From contig NZ_MOAL01000006.1 of NCBI RefSeq assembly GCF_003731765.1, forward strand, positions 378,563 through 442,562: DNA of 64,000 nt. The letters are read 5' to 3'. The notes beneath the pieces were generated by a model. It was not told where the DNA came from. It made no database searches and saw nothing but the letters and a program-made list of their open reading frames with translations. This DNA comes from Pseudomonas chlororaphis (lineage in GTDB: Bacteria; Pseudomonadota; Gammaproteobacteria; Pseudomonadales; Pseudomonadaceae). A program made the translations under genes and the position numbers. The stretch's first letter is position 1. Every line of letters starts with the position of its first letter. Of the stretch, positions 35,722-43,639 are shown piece by piece.

Positions 35722-36678
35722 ATGGAAACGCATCTGTTGAGTGAGCGCAGTCGGGTGTTTGTGCAGGCCGACCCCTACGCGGTATCCGGCTATGTGAACC
35801 AGCACGTGGGCAATCACTGCATTCGCCTGCCCAAGTCCGGCAGCCCCCAGGCCAGCCTCAATCACCGCCAGTTCGCCAGCCTCGACCTGTGCAGCATCAG
35901 CTACGGCGGCAGCGTGCGCGTAACCTCGCCGGCCCTGGAAACCATCTACCACCTGCAAGTCCTGTTGCGCGGCCACTGCCTGTGGCGCGGCCATCAGCAG
36001 GAACATTACTTCGCCCCGGGCGAACTGTTGCTGATCAACCCCGATGACCCGGTGGACCTGACCTATTCCGACGATTGCGAAAAATTCATCATCAAGATGC
36101 CCACCCGCCTGCTGGAGTCGGTGTGCCAGGAACAGCGCTGGCTGTACCCGGGGCAGGGCGTGCGCTTTTTGGAAAACCGCTACCAGCTGCATGAGCTGGA
36201 AGGCTTTATCAACCTGCTGAGCATGGTCTGCCGCGAGGCCGAGGCGGCCGAGTGCATGCCCAAGGTCCAGGAGCATTACGCGCAGATCGTGGTCAGCAAA
36301 ATGCTCAGCCTGATGAAGACCAACGTCCGGCGCGCAGGCCTGGGTTCATCGTCGGCGACCTTCGAGGTGATTGCCGACTACATCGAGCGCAACCTCAAGC
36401 AAGACATCGGCTGCGAAGAGCTGGCGCAACAGGCGCAAATGAGCCTGCGCTCGCTGTACGGCCTGTTCGAACGCAACGCCCAGACCACCCCTAAGCACTA
36501 CATCCGCCAGAAGAAGCTGGAGCGGGTCCACGCCTGCCTGCGCGACCCCAGCAGCCACGTGCGCAACGTCACCGAACTGGCCATGGACTTCGGCTTCCTG
36601 CACCTGGGGCGCTTCTCGGAAAACTACCGCAAGCAATTCGGCGAACTGCCCTCCGACACCCTCAAACGCCGCCACTGA
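35722..36678 (+). CDS. benR: AraC/XylS-family activator of benzoate genes
   Basis: A 318-residue AraC/XylS regulator. The N-terminal ~200 residues form a cupin-like effector and dimer domain (HYFAPGELLLINPDDPVDL); the C-terminal double helix-turn-helix starts near residue 215 (VIADYIERNLKQDIGCEELA) and ends in LAMDFGFLHLGRFSENYRKQFGELPS as in XylS. BenR responds to benzoate and activates benABCD. Its likely operator is visible 277 bases downstream of this gene, ahead of benA. Confidence 0.92.
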   Translation: METHLLSERSRVFVQADPYAVSGYVNQHVGNHCIRLPKSGSPQASLNHRQFASLDLCSISYGGSVRVTSPALETIYHLQVLLRGHCLWRGHQQEHYFAPGELLLINPDDPVDLTYSDDCEKFIIKMPTRLLESVCQEQRWLYPGQGVRFLENRYQLHELEGFINLLSMVCREAEAAECMPKVQEHYAQIVVSKMLSLMKTNVRRAGLGSSSATFEVIADYIERNLKQDIGCEELAQQAQMSLRSLYGLFERNAQTTPKHYIRQKKLERVHACLRDPSSHVRNVTELAMDFGFLHLGRFSENYRKQFGELPSDTLKRRH

Positions 36679-36688
36679 CCCCACGCTC

Positions 36689-36936
36689 CCGCAGGTGGCT
36701 CGCCAGCGATAGCGTCCCGGAAGCCGCCATCGCCGGCAAGCCGGCTCCTACAACGGTGCTGCGGGCTGCCCCCCTGTAGGCGCTGGCTTGCCAGCGATAA
36801 GGCCCACCAGCCCAACACAACGCTCAAGACCGCCATCGCCGGCAAGCCGGCTCCTACAACGGTGTTGCGGGCTGCCCCCCTGTAGGAGCTGGCTTGCCAG
36901 CGATGAGGCCCGCCAGCCCAACACAACGCTGAAGAC
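36689..36936. repeat. Tandem REPIN array between benR and benA
   Basis: A leading partial REP (36689-36715) is followed by two near-identical 106-base units (36725-36830 and 36831-36936). Each unit holds an inverted REP pair (CGGCAAGCCGGCTCCTACA ... TAGGAGCTGGCTTGCCAG) plus the same flanking tail (CAGCCCAACACAACGCT). Differences between the two are only a handful of bases. Confidence 0.9.
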
Positions 36937-36954
36937 CGTCACCACCCGGCACCT

Positions 36955-36990
36955 TGCAGAAAACGGATAGTGGTCTGCACGTAACGGATA
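36955..36990 (+). promoter_or_regulatory. BenR/XylS-type operator: two direct repeats TGCA-N6-GGATA
   Basis: TGCA-GAAAAC-GGATA (36955-36969) and TGCA-CGTAAC-GGATA (36976-36990) are spaced 21 bases start to start, the layout of the XylS boxes (TGCA-N6-GGnTA) at Pm. The proximal box ends right where a -35 hexamer (TTGCCC, 36991) begins. Confidence 0.88.
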
Positions 36991-37017
36991 TTGCCCCTTC
37001 AACCCCCGCCCTAGCAT
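36991..37017 (+). promoter_or_regulatory. Probable benA promoter
   Basis: TTGCCC (36991-36996) abuts the proximal BenR box and TAGCAT (37012-37017) is a possible -10; spacing is 15 bases, short for sigma-70, as expected for an activator-dependent promoter. The leader to the benA ATG would be about 30 bases. Confidence 0.5.
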
Positions 37018-37030
37018 GAGCCTGCCTGAT

Positions 37031-37038
37031 AAAAACAA
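37031..37038 (+). promoter_or_regulatory. Hfq/Crc CA motif before benA
   Basis: AAAAACAA fits AAnAAnAA and lies between the promoter and the benA GGAGG, so Hfq/Crc binding would cover the ribosome site. Confidence 0.6.
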
Positions 37039-37052
37039 TGGAGGCGGCGGCC

Positions 37053-38417
37053 ATGTCCCTGCGACCCGAATACCTTCACTCCCTGCTTGAAGAAGATAAA
37101 GAGCAAGGCGTCTACCGTTGCAAGCGGGAGATGTTCACCGACCCCCGGCTGTTCGACCTGGAGATGCAACACATCTTCGAAGGCAACTGGCTGTACCTGG
37201 CCCACGAGAGCCAGATCCCCAACAACAACGATTACTACACCACCACCATGGGCCGCCAATCGATCTTTATTGCGCGCAACAAGGACGGGGTGCTCAACGC
37301 CTTTCTCAACGCCTGCAGCCACCGCGGCGCCATGCTCTGCCGGCACAAGACCGGCAACAAGTCGTCCTACACCTGCCCGTTCCATGGCTGGACCTTCAAC
37401 AACTCCGGCAAGCTGCTCAAGGTCAAGGACCCGGCCGCCGCAGGTTACCCGTCGAGCTTCAACTGCGAAGGCTCCCACGACCTGACCAAGGTGGCGCGTT
37501 TCGAGTCCTATCGCGGCTTCCTGTTCGGCAGCCTCAAGGCCGATGTGGCGCCACTGGTGGAGCACCTGGGCGAGTCGGCGAAGATCATCGACATGATCGT
37601 CGACCAGTCCGTCGACGGCCTGGAAGTGCTGCGCGGTTCGTCCAGCTACATCTACGAAGGCAACTGGAAGCTCACCGCCGAAAACGGTGCCGACGGCTAC
37701 CACGTGAGCTCGGTGCACTGGAACTACGCCGCCACCCAGAACCAGCGCAAGCAGCGCGAGGCGGGCGAAGACATCCGCACCATGAGCGCCGGCAGCTGGG
37801 CCAAGCAGGGCGGTGGTTTCTACTCCTTCGACAAGGGCCACATGTTGCTCTGGACCCGCTGGTCCAACCCTGAAGACCGCCCGCTCTACGAGCGCCGCGA
37901 CGAACTGGCCCAGGACTTCGGCCAGGCCCGCGCCGACTGGATGATCGAGAACTCGCGCAACCTGTGCCTGTACCCCAACGTCTACCTGATGGACCAGTTC
38001 AGCTCGCAGATCCGCATTGCCCGGCCGATCTCCGTGGACCGCACCGAAATCACCATCTACTGCATCGCGCCCAAGGGCGAAAGCGACCACGCCCGCTCCA
38101 GCCGCATTCGCCAGTACGAAGACTTCTTCAACGTCAGCGGCATGGCCACCCCCGACGACCTGGAGGAATTCCGTTCCTGCCAGATGGGCTACCAGGGCAG
38201 CACCAGCGCCTGGAACGACATGTCCCGCGGGGCCGAGCACTGGGTCGAAGGCCCGGACGAGGCGGCGAAAGAGATTGACCTGCACCCGATCCTCAGCGGC
38301 GTGCGCACCGAAGACGAAGGCCTGTTCGTGATGCAGCACAAGTACTGGCAGGAAACCATGCTCCGCGCCCTGGCGGCCGACGAGTCCCGCAAGATCGCCG
38401 TGGAGGCCGTGCAATGA
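37053..38417 (+). CDS. benA: Benzoate 1,2-dioxygenase, large (alpha) subunit
   Basis: A 454-residue ring-hydroxylating oxygenase alpha subunit. The Rieske cluster ligands are CSHRGAMLC (Cys-x-His) and TCPFHGW (Cys-x2-His) near residues 89-115; the mononuclear iron site is in ENGADGYHVSSVHW (~residues 213-226). It dihydroxylates benzoate to the cis-diol with electrons from BenC. GGAGG at 37040-37044 positions the ATG at 37053; an in-frame ATG-like start at 37038 would lie before that site. Stop overlaps benB by 4 bases. Confidence 0.96.
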   Translation: MSLRPEYLHSLLEEDKEQGVYRCKREMFTDPRLFDLEMQHIFEGNWLYLAHESQIPNNNDYYTTTMGRQSIFIARNKDGVLNAFLNACSHRGAMLCRHKTGNKSSYTCPFHGWTFNNSGKLLKVKDPAAAGYPSSFNCEGSHDLTKVARFESYRGFLFGSLKADVAPLVEHLGESAKIIDMIVDQSVDGLEVLRGSSSYIYEGNWKLTAENGADGYHVSSVHWNYAATQNQRKQREAGEDIRTMSAGSWAKQGGGFYSFDKGHMLLWTRWSNPEDRPLYERRDELAQDFGQARADWMIENSRNLCLYPNVYLMDQFSSQIRIARPISVDRTEITIYCIAPKGESDHARSSRIRQYEDFFNVSGMATPDDLEEFRSCQMGYQGSTSAWNDMSRGAEHWVEGPDEAAKEIDLHPILSGVRTEDEGLFVMQHKYWQETMLRALAADESRKIAVEAVQ

Positions 38418-38902
38418 GCCTTTCCTACGACGCCGTGCGCGACTTTCTGTACCGCGAGGCCCGCTACCTGGACGACAAGGACTGGGACAGTTGGCTGGAA
38501 CTCTATGCCCCCGACGCCACCTTCTGGATGCCGTCCTGGGACGACAACGACGAGTTGACCGAAGACCCGCAGCGGGAAATTTCGCTGATCTGGTACGGCA
38601 ACCGTTGCGGCCTGGAAGACCGGGTGTTCCGGATCAAGACCGAACGCTCCAGCGCGAGCATTCCCGACACCCGCACCTCGCACAACCTGAGCAACATCGA
38701 GCTGTTGGAACAGGCCGACGGCCTGTGCACGGTGCGCTTCAACTGGCACACCCTGAGCTTTCGCTACAAGACCGTGGACAGCTACTTCGGCAGCAGTTTC
38801 TACACCTTGGATGTGCGCGGCGACAACCCGCTGATCAAGGCCAAGAAAGTCATCCTGAAGAACGATTACGTTCGCCAGGTCGTCGATTTCTACCACCTCT
38901 GA
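38414..38902 (+). CDS. benB: Benzoate 1,2-dioxygenase, small (beta) subunit
   Basis: A 162-residue beta subunit with the cone-shaped NTF2-like fold. YREARYLDDKDWDSWLELYA at the N-terminus is the family hallmark. It forms an alpha3beta3 hexamer with BenA and shapes the complex without carrying metal. ATGA overlap with benA; benC follows after 10 bases. Confidence 0.95.
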   Translation: MSLSYDAVRDFLYREARYLDDKDWDSWLELYAPDATFWMPSWDDNDELTEDPQREISLIWYGNRCGLEDRVFRIKTERSSASIPDTRTSHNLSNIELLEQADGLCTVRFNWHTLSFRYKTVDSYFGSSFYTLDVRGDNPLIKAKKVILKNDYVRQVVDFYHL

Positions 38903-38912
38903 GGCGACTGCC

Positions 38913-39926
38913 ATGACCCATCAAATCGCACTCAACTTCGAAGACGGGGTGACCCGTTTCGTCGCCGCCAACGCCGGGGAAACCGTGGCCGACGCAGCCT
39001 ATCGCCAAGGCATCAACATCCCCCTGGACTGCCGCGACGGCGCCTGCGGCACCTGCAAATGCTTTGCCGAGGCCGGGCGTTACGACCTGGGCGAGGAGTA
39101 CATCGAAGACGCCTTGACCGCCGACGAGGCGGAGCAGGGTTTTGTCCTCACGTGCCAGATGCGCGCCCTGAGCGATTGCGTGGTGCGGGTGCCGGCCTCG
39201 TCCGACGTCTGCCGCACGGCGCAGGCGACCTTCAGTGCCAGCATCAGCGCGGTGCGCCAGCTCTCCGACAGCACCATCGCCCTGTCGATCAAGGGCGAGT
39301 CCCTGAGCAAGCTGGCGTTTCTGCCGGGGCAGTACGTCAACCTCGGGGTGCCCGGCAGCGAGCAGACCCGGGCCTATTCCTTCAGCTCCCTGCAGCGCGA
39401 CGGCGAGGTCAGCTTCCTGATCCGCAACGTGCCCGGCGGCTTGATGAGCAGCTTCCTCACCGGGCGGGCCTTGGCCGGCGACAGCATGACCCTGGCCGGC
39501 CCCCTGGGCAGCTTCTACCTGCGGGACATTCGCCGGCCGCTGTTGCTGCTGGCCGGCGGCACCGGCCTTGCGCCCTTTACCGCGATGCTGGAGAAGATTG
39601 CCGAGCAGGGCAGCGAGCACCCATTGCACCTGATCTACGGCGTGACCAACGACTTCGACTTGGTGGAGCTGGACCGCCTGGAAGCCTTGGCCGCGCGCAT
39701 CCCCAACTTCAGCTTCAGCGCCTGCGTGGCCAACCCCGAGAGCCAGCACCCGCTCAAGGGCTACGTGACCCAGCACATCGAACCCCGGCACCTGAATGAC
39801 GGGGACGTGGACGTGTACCTGTGCGGCCCGCCGCCGATGGTCGAGGCCGTGAGCCAGTTCATCCGCGAACAAGGCATCGCCCCGGCGAACTTCTACTACG
39901 AGAAGTTCGCCGCCAGCGCCGCCTGA
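38913..39926 (+). CDS. benC: Benzoate 1,2-dioxygenase electron-transfer component
   Basis: A 337-residue reductase: N-terminal plant-type 2Fe-2S ferredoxin domain (CRDGACGTCKCF, Cys41/46/49, with a fourth Cys near residue 80 in FVLTCQM), then an FAD domain (TRAYSFSS, near residue 152) and NAD domain (LLLAGGTGLAPFTAML). It passes electrons from NADH to BenAB. Domain order (ferredoxin first) separates it from the PDR-type reductase at 55-56 kb, which has the ferredoxin last. Confidence 0.95.
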   Translation: MTHQIALNFEDGVTRFVAANAGETVADAAYRQGINIPLDCRDGACGTCKCFAEAGRYDLGEEYIEDALTADEAEQGFVLTCQMRALSDCVVRVPASSDVCRTAQATFSASISAVRQLSDSTIALSIKGESLSKLAFLPGQYVNLGVPGSEQTRAYSFSSLQRDGEVSFLIRNVPGGLMSSFLTGRALAGDSMTLAGPLGSFYLRDIRRPLLLLAGGTGLAPFTAMLEKIAEQGSEHPLHLIYGVTNDFDLVELDRLEALAARIPNFSFSACVANPESQHPLKGYVTQHIEPRHLNDGDVDVYLCGPPPMVEAVSQFIREQGIAPANFYYEKFAASAA

Positions 39927-39939
39927 GCCCATATCGCCG

Positions 39940-39968
39940 TTGTAGGAGCCGGCTTGCCGGCGATGAGG
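39940..39968. repeat. Single REP element between benC and benD
   Basis: TTGTAGGAGCCGGCTTGCCG followed by GCGATGAGG is one full REP core with its adjacent tail, with no inverted partner nearby. It sits inside the ben operon. Confidence 0.8.
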
Positions 39969-40012
39969 CCCGCATCAACACCCAGCTCCTCAACCCTAAC
40001 CCCGAGGTCGCC

Positions 40013-40786
40013 ATGAACCGCTTCCCAAACAAAGTCGCCCTGGTCACCGGCGCCGCCCAAGGCATCGGCCGGCGTGTCGCCGAGCGCCTGGCCGAGGAGG
40101 GCGCCAGCCTGATCCTGGTGGACCGCTCCGAACTGGTGTTCGAACTCCAGGCCGAACTGGCCGCCCAGTACCCGGTGCTGGCCCTGACCGCCGACCTTGA
40201 GCAATACGCCGAATGCGAGCGCATCATGGCCGCCGCCGTCGAGCGTTTCGGCCGCCTCGACGTGCTGGTCAACAACGTCGGCGGCACCATCTGGGCCAAA
40301 CCCTTCGAGCACTACGAGCCGGCGCAGATCGAAGCCGAAGTCCGCCGTTCGTTGTTCCCGACCCTGTGGTGCTGCCACGCCGCGCTGCCGTTCATGCTGG
40401 AGCAGGGCAGCGGCGCCATCGTCAACGTTTCGTCCATTGCCACCCGCAGCATCAACCGCGTGCCCTATGGCGCGGCCAAGGGTGGGGTGAATGCCCTGAC
40501 CGCCTGCCTGGCCTTCGAAACCGCCGGGCGCGGCGTCCGGGTCAATGCCACCGCCCCCGGCGGCACCGAAGCGCCGCCACGACGCATCCCCCGCAACAGC
40601 GCCGAACAGAGCCCGGAAGAGAAAGTCTGGTACCAGCAGATTGTCGATCAGACCCTCGACAGCTCCCAGATGAAACGCTACGGCACCATCGACGAACAGG
40701 CCGCGGCGATCCTCTTCCTGGCCTCCGACGAAGCCTCCTACATCACCGGCATGGTCATGCCCGTAGGCGGTGGCGACCAAGGCTGA
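40013..40786 (+). CDS. benD: Benzoate cis-diol dehydrogenase (SDR)
   Basis: A 257-residue short-chain dehydrogenase that oxidises and decarboxylates benzoate cis-diol to catechol. The NAD motif TGAAQGIG (~residues 14-21), the NNVGG structural motif, catalytic Ser in NVSSIATRS and the YGAAK Tyr-Lys pair are present. The frame is open upstream through the REP element, but the ATG at 40013 (GAGGTCGCC upstream, MNRFPNKVALVTG) gives the standard SDR start. Confidence 0.94.
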   Translation: MNRFPNKVALVTGAAQGIGRRVAERLAEEGASLILVDRSELVFELQAELAAQYPVLALTADLEQYAECERIMAAAVERFGRLDVLVNNVGGTIWAKPFEHYEPAQIEAEVRRSLFPTLWCCHAALPFMLEQGSGAIVNVSSIATRSINRVPYGAAKGGVNALTACLAFETAGRGVRVNATAPGGTEAPPRRIPRNSAEQSPEEKVWYQQIVDQTLDSSQMKRYGTIDEQAAAILFLASDEASYITGMVMPVGGGDQG

Positions 40787-40793
40787 CCCCCTA

Positions 40794-40944
40794 TGTAGGA
40801 GCCGGCTTGCCGGTGCCCGCTTGCCGGCGATGAGGGCCTTGGATGTTGCATAGGCCTTGAGGGCGCCATCGCTGGCAAGCCAGCTCCTACAGGCGGCAGG
40901 GTGTTGCAGGGGTTTTGTAGGAGCCGGCTTGCCGGCGATCCGCC
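40794..40944. repeat. REP cluster between benD and benK
   Basis: Three REP cores in ~150 bases: TGTAGGAGCCGGCTTGCCGG at the left, an inverted copy (CTGGCAAGCCAGCTCCTACA) near 40869-40890, and a third direct core (TGTAGGAGCCGGCTTGCCGG) at 40917-40937. A partial fourth (GCTTGCCGGCGATGAGG) adjoins the first. Confidence 0.85.
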
Positions 40945-41012
40945 ACGCCAAGGTCCCCCTGAATCAACCCCCAACCTCAACCCCCAAACAACACGTCCAC
41001 CCGGTCTCTAAA

Positions 41013-41023
41013 AACAACAACAA
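41013..41023 (+). promoter_or_regulatory. Hfq/Crc CA motif before benK
   Basis: AACAACAACAA is a perfect extended CA motif ending 12 bases before the benK ATG, overlapping the expected ribosome-binding region (AAGAGTCAG). Confidence 0.72.
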
Positions 41024-41035
41024 GAGTCAGATGCC

Positions 41036-42364
41036 ATGCGAAAAATAGACAGCAATACCCTGATCGACGAGGCGCGTTTCAACGCCTTCCACTGGCGCGT
41101 GCTGTTCTGGTGCGCGCTGATCATCATCTTCGACGGCTACGACCTGGTGATCTACGGCGTGGTGCTGCCGGTGCTGATGCAGGAGTGGGGCCTGACCCCG
41201 CTGCAGGCCGGGACCCTGGGCAGTTACGCGTTGTTCGGCATGATGTTCGGCGCGCTGTTTTTCGGTTCGCTGTCGGACCGTATCGGGCGCAAGAAAGTGA
41301 TCGCCGTCTGCGTGATCCTGTTCAGCGGCTTTACCGTGCTCAACGGCTTTGCCCGCAACCCCACGGAGTTCGGCATCTGCCGCTTTATCGCCGGCCTCGG
41401 CATCGGCGGGGTGATGCCCAACGTGGTGGCGTTGATGAGCGAATACGCGCCGAAGAAAATCCGCAGCACCCTGGTGGCGATCATGTTCAGCGGCTATTCG
41501 GTGGGTGGCATGCTGTCGGCCGGCCTGGGCATTGTGCTGCTGCCGAATTTCGGCTGGCAGTCGGTGTTCTATGTGGCGGTGATTCCCTTGCTGTTGTTGC
41601 CGCTGATCCTCAAGTTCCTCCCAGAGTCGGTGGGCTTCATGCTGCGCCAGGGGCGGGAGGAAGAGGCGCGGCAGGTGTTGCAGCGCATCGAACCGAGCTT
41701 TGTGCCGCAAGCCGGCGACGTGTTCATCAAGGCCGCGCTCAAGGCTCCGGGCACGCCGGTGGTGCAGCTGTTTCGCGATGGCCGGGCCCTGAGTACCTTG
41801 ATGCTGTGGGTCGCATTTTTCTGCTGCCTGTTGATGGTCTACGCCCTCAACTCCTGGTTGCCCAAGCTGATGGCCAGCGCCGGTTATGGGCTGGGGTCGA
41901 GCCTGATGTTCCTTCTGGTGCTGAACTTCGGGGCGATCTTCGGCGCCGTGGGCGGTGGCTGGATCGGTGACCGGCTGAAGCTGCAAAAAGTCCTGGTGGC
42001 GTTCTTTGTGGTGGCGGCGCTGTCCATCAGCCTGCTGGGCTTCAAAAGCCCGACGGCGGTGCTTTACGGCTTGATCGCGATTGCCGGCGCCACCACCATC
42101 GGCACGCAGATCCTGGCCTATGCTTGCGTCGCCCAGTTCTACCCGATGGCCATGCGTTCCACCGGCCTTGGCTGGGCCTCGGGCATCGGGCGCAGCGGGG
42201 CGATTGTCGGGCCGATCCTGGGCGGTGCCCTGGTGGGCATCCAGTTGCCGTTGCACTACAACTTCATGGCTTTCGCCATTCCCGGTGCGGTGGCGGCCCT
42301 GGCCATGTGTTTTGTCTATCAGCGCCCGACCCAGGTCCAGCCCCTGGCCGAGGCCAGCGCCTAG
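41036..42364 (+). CDS. benK: MFS benzoate transporter
   Basis: A 442-residue, 12-helix major facilitator of the aromatic acid:H+ symporter family. Visible are FDGYDLVIYGVVLP in helix 1 (its Asp-x-x-Asp type motif is required in this family), GSLSDRIGRKK in loop 2-3, and a related GGWIGDRLKLQKV in loop 8-9. The ben operon context and BenK-like N-terminus (FHWRVLFWCALIIIFDGYDL) point to benzoate import. Confidence 0.9.
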   Translation: MRKIDSNTLIDEARFNAFHWRVLFWCALIIIFDGYDLVIYGVVLPVLMQEWGLTPLQAGTLGSYALFGMMFGALFFGSLSDRIGRKKVIAVCVILFSGFTVLNGFARNPTEFGICRFIAGLGIGGVMPNVVALMSEYAPKKIRSTLVAIMFSGYSVGGMLSAGLGIVLLPNFGWQSVFYVAVIPLLLLPLILKFLPESVGFMLRQGREEEARQVLQRIEPSFVPQAGDVFIKAALKAPGTPVVQLFRDGRALSTLMLWVAFFCCLLMVYALNSWLPKLMASAGYGLGSSLMFLLVLNFGAIFGAVGGGWIGDRLKLQKVLVAFFVVAALSISLLGFKSPTAVLYGLIAIAGATTIGTQILAYACVAQFYPMAMRSTGLGWASGIGRSGAIVGPILGGALVGIQLPLHYNFMAFAIPGAVAALAMCFVYQRPTQVQPLAEASA

Positions 42365-42373
42365 CCCGTCACA

Positions 42374-42410
42374 GGGCGGTGCGGCGAGCCCGGATGCCGC
42401 CGCGCCGCCC
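42374..42410 (+). terminator. GC-rich hairpin between benK and benE
   Basis: GGGCGGTGCGG pairs with CCGCGCCGCCC (one mismatch) around a 15-base loop. It is followed by GCGGTTTTGG. The T-run is short; it may act as a partial terminator that lowers benE expression. Ribosome site TTGGAG for benE lies just after. Confidence 0.5.
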
Positions 42411-42427
42411 GCGGTTTTGGAGTGAGC

Positions 42428-43639
42428 ATGAACAGCCTGTTCAAGGACTTTTCCCTGTCCGCCGTGGTGGCCGGCTTTATCGCCACGCTGATTTCCTACG
42501 CCGGGCCCCTGGTGATTATCTTCCAGGCGGCCAAGGCTGCCGGTTTGCCCGAGGAGGTGCTGGCGTCCTGGGTCTGGGCCATTTCCATCGGCAGCGGCGT
42601 ACTGGGCATCGTCCTCAGCCTGCGCTTCAAGGTGCCGGTGATCATCGCCTGGTCGGCGCCGGGCTCGGCGTTGCTGGTGGCGCTGTTGCCGGGCATCAGC
42701 CTGAATGAAGCGGTGGGCGCCTACCTGGTGGCCAGTGCGCTGATTCTGCTGGTGGGGCTCTGCGGTATTTTCGACAAGGTCATCGGCAAGCTGCCGGCGG
42801 CGATTTCCGCAGCGATGCTGGCGGGGATCCTCTTCAGTTTCGGCACCCAACTGTTCCGCTCCATGGCCGACAAGCCGCTGCTGGTGGGGGCCATGTTCGC
42901 CACCTACTTGCTGTTCAAGCGGGTGTTGCCGCGCTACGCAGTGTTGGCGGTGCTGCTGGTGGGCTGCGGTATTTCCTTGGGTGCCGGGGAGATCCAGCAG
43001 TCGGCCCTGGTGATCGGCCTGGCCACGCCCCACTGGATCAGCCCGGCTTTCAGTTGGCATGGGCTGTTCAACGTGGCGCTGCCGTTGGTGGTGGTGGCCC
43101 TGACCGGGCAATTTGTCCCGGGCATCGCCGTGCTGCGCAACGACGGCTATCAAACCCCGGCCAGCCCGATCATCGCCAGCACGGGCCTGGCCAGCCTGGT
43201 GCTGGCGCCGTTCGGCTGCCACGGCCTGACCCTGGCGGCGATCACCGCGGCCATCTGCACCGGGCGCGAGGCCCATGCCGACCCGGCCAAGCGCTACATG
43301 GCCGGGGTCATGGGCGGGGTGTTTTACCTGGTGCTGGGGATCTTCGGCGCGACCCTGGTTTCCCTGTTCAGCGCCTTCCCCCGGGAGCTGATCGCGGCGC
43401 TGGCGGGCTTGGCGCTGTTCGCGGCCATTGGCGGTGCCTTGAGCGGTGCCATGGCGGTGCCCCATGACCGCGAGGCCGCGCTGATCACCTTTCTGGTCAC
43501 GGCCTCGGGCATGTCTTTGTTCGGCTTGTCGGCGGCGTTCTGGGGGCTGATCTTCGGCCTCGCTGCCCACGCTGTTCTGACCCTGCGCCGGCCACGGGTA
43601 GCGGCGCCCGCAGCGGAAAGGGTTCAGACCCGGAACTGA
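42428..43639 (+). CDS. benE: Benzoate/H+ symporter BenE family
   Basis: A 403-residue BenE-type transporter with 11-12 hydrophobic helices. Characteristic segments are ISYAGPLVIIFQAA in the first helix, AWSAPGSALL, and FGCHGLTLAAITAAICTGREAHADP in a loop. The GTG at 42422 is in frame, but TTGGAG makes the ATG at 42428 the better start. The 3' end overlaps that of the convergent chemoreceptor by 16 bases. Confidence 0.9.
   Translation: MNSLFKDFSLSAVVAGFIATLISYAGPLVIIFQAAKAAGLPEEVLASWVWAISIGSGVLGIVLSLRFKVPVIIAWSAPGSALLVALLPGISLNEAVGAYLVASALILLVGLCGIFDKVIGKLPAAISAAMLAGILFSFGTQLFRSMADKPLLVGAMFATYLLFKRVLPRYAVLAVLLVGCGISLGAGEIQQSALVIGLATPHWISPAFSWHGLFNVALPLVVVALTGQFVPGIAVLRNDGYQTPASPIIASTGLASLVLAPFGCHGLTLAAITAAICTGREAHADPAKRYMAGVMGGVFYLVLGIFGATLVSLFSAFPRELIAALAGLALFAAIGGALSGAMAVPHDREAALITFLVTASGMSLFGLSAAFWGLIFGLAAHAVLTLRRPRVAAPAAERVQTRN

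Noticed and set aside
41027..43570. 847-codon antisense frame over benK and benE
   Set aside because: Composition is Gln/His/Arg/Gly-rich without motifs; it mirrors two intact transporter genes.
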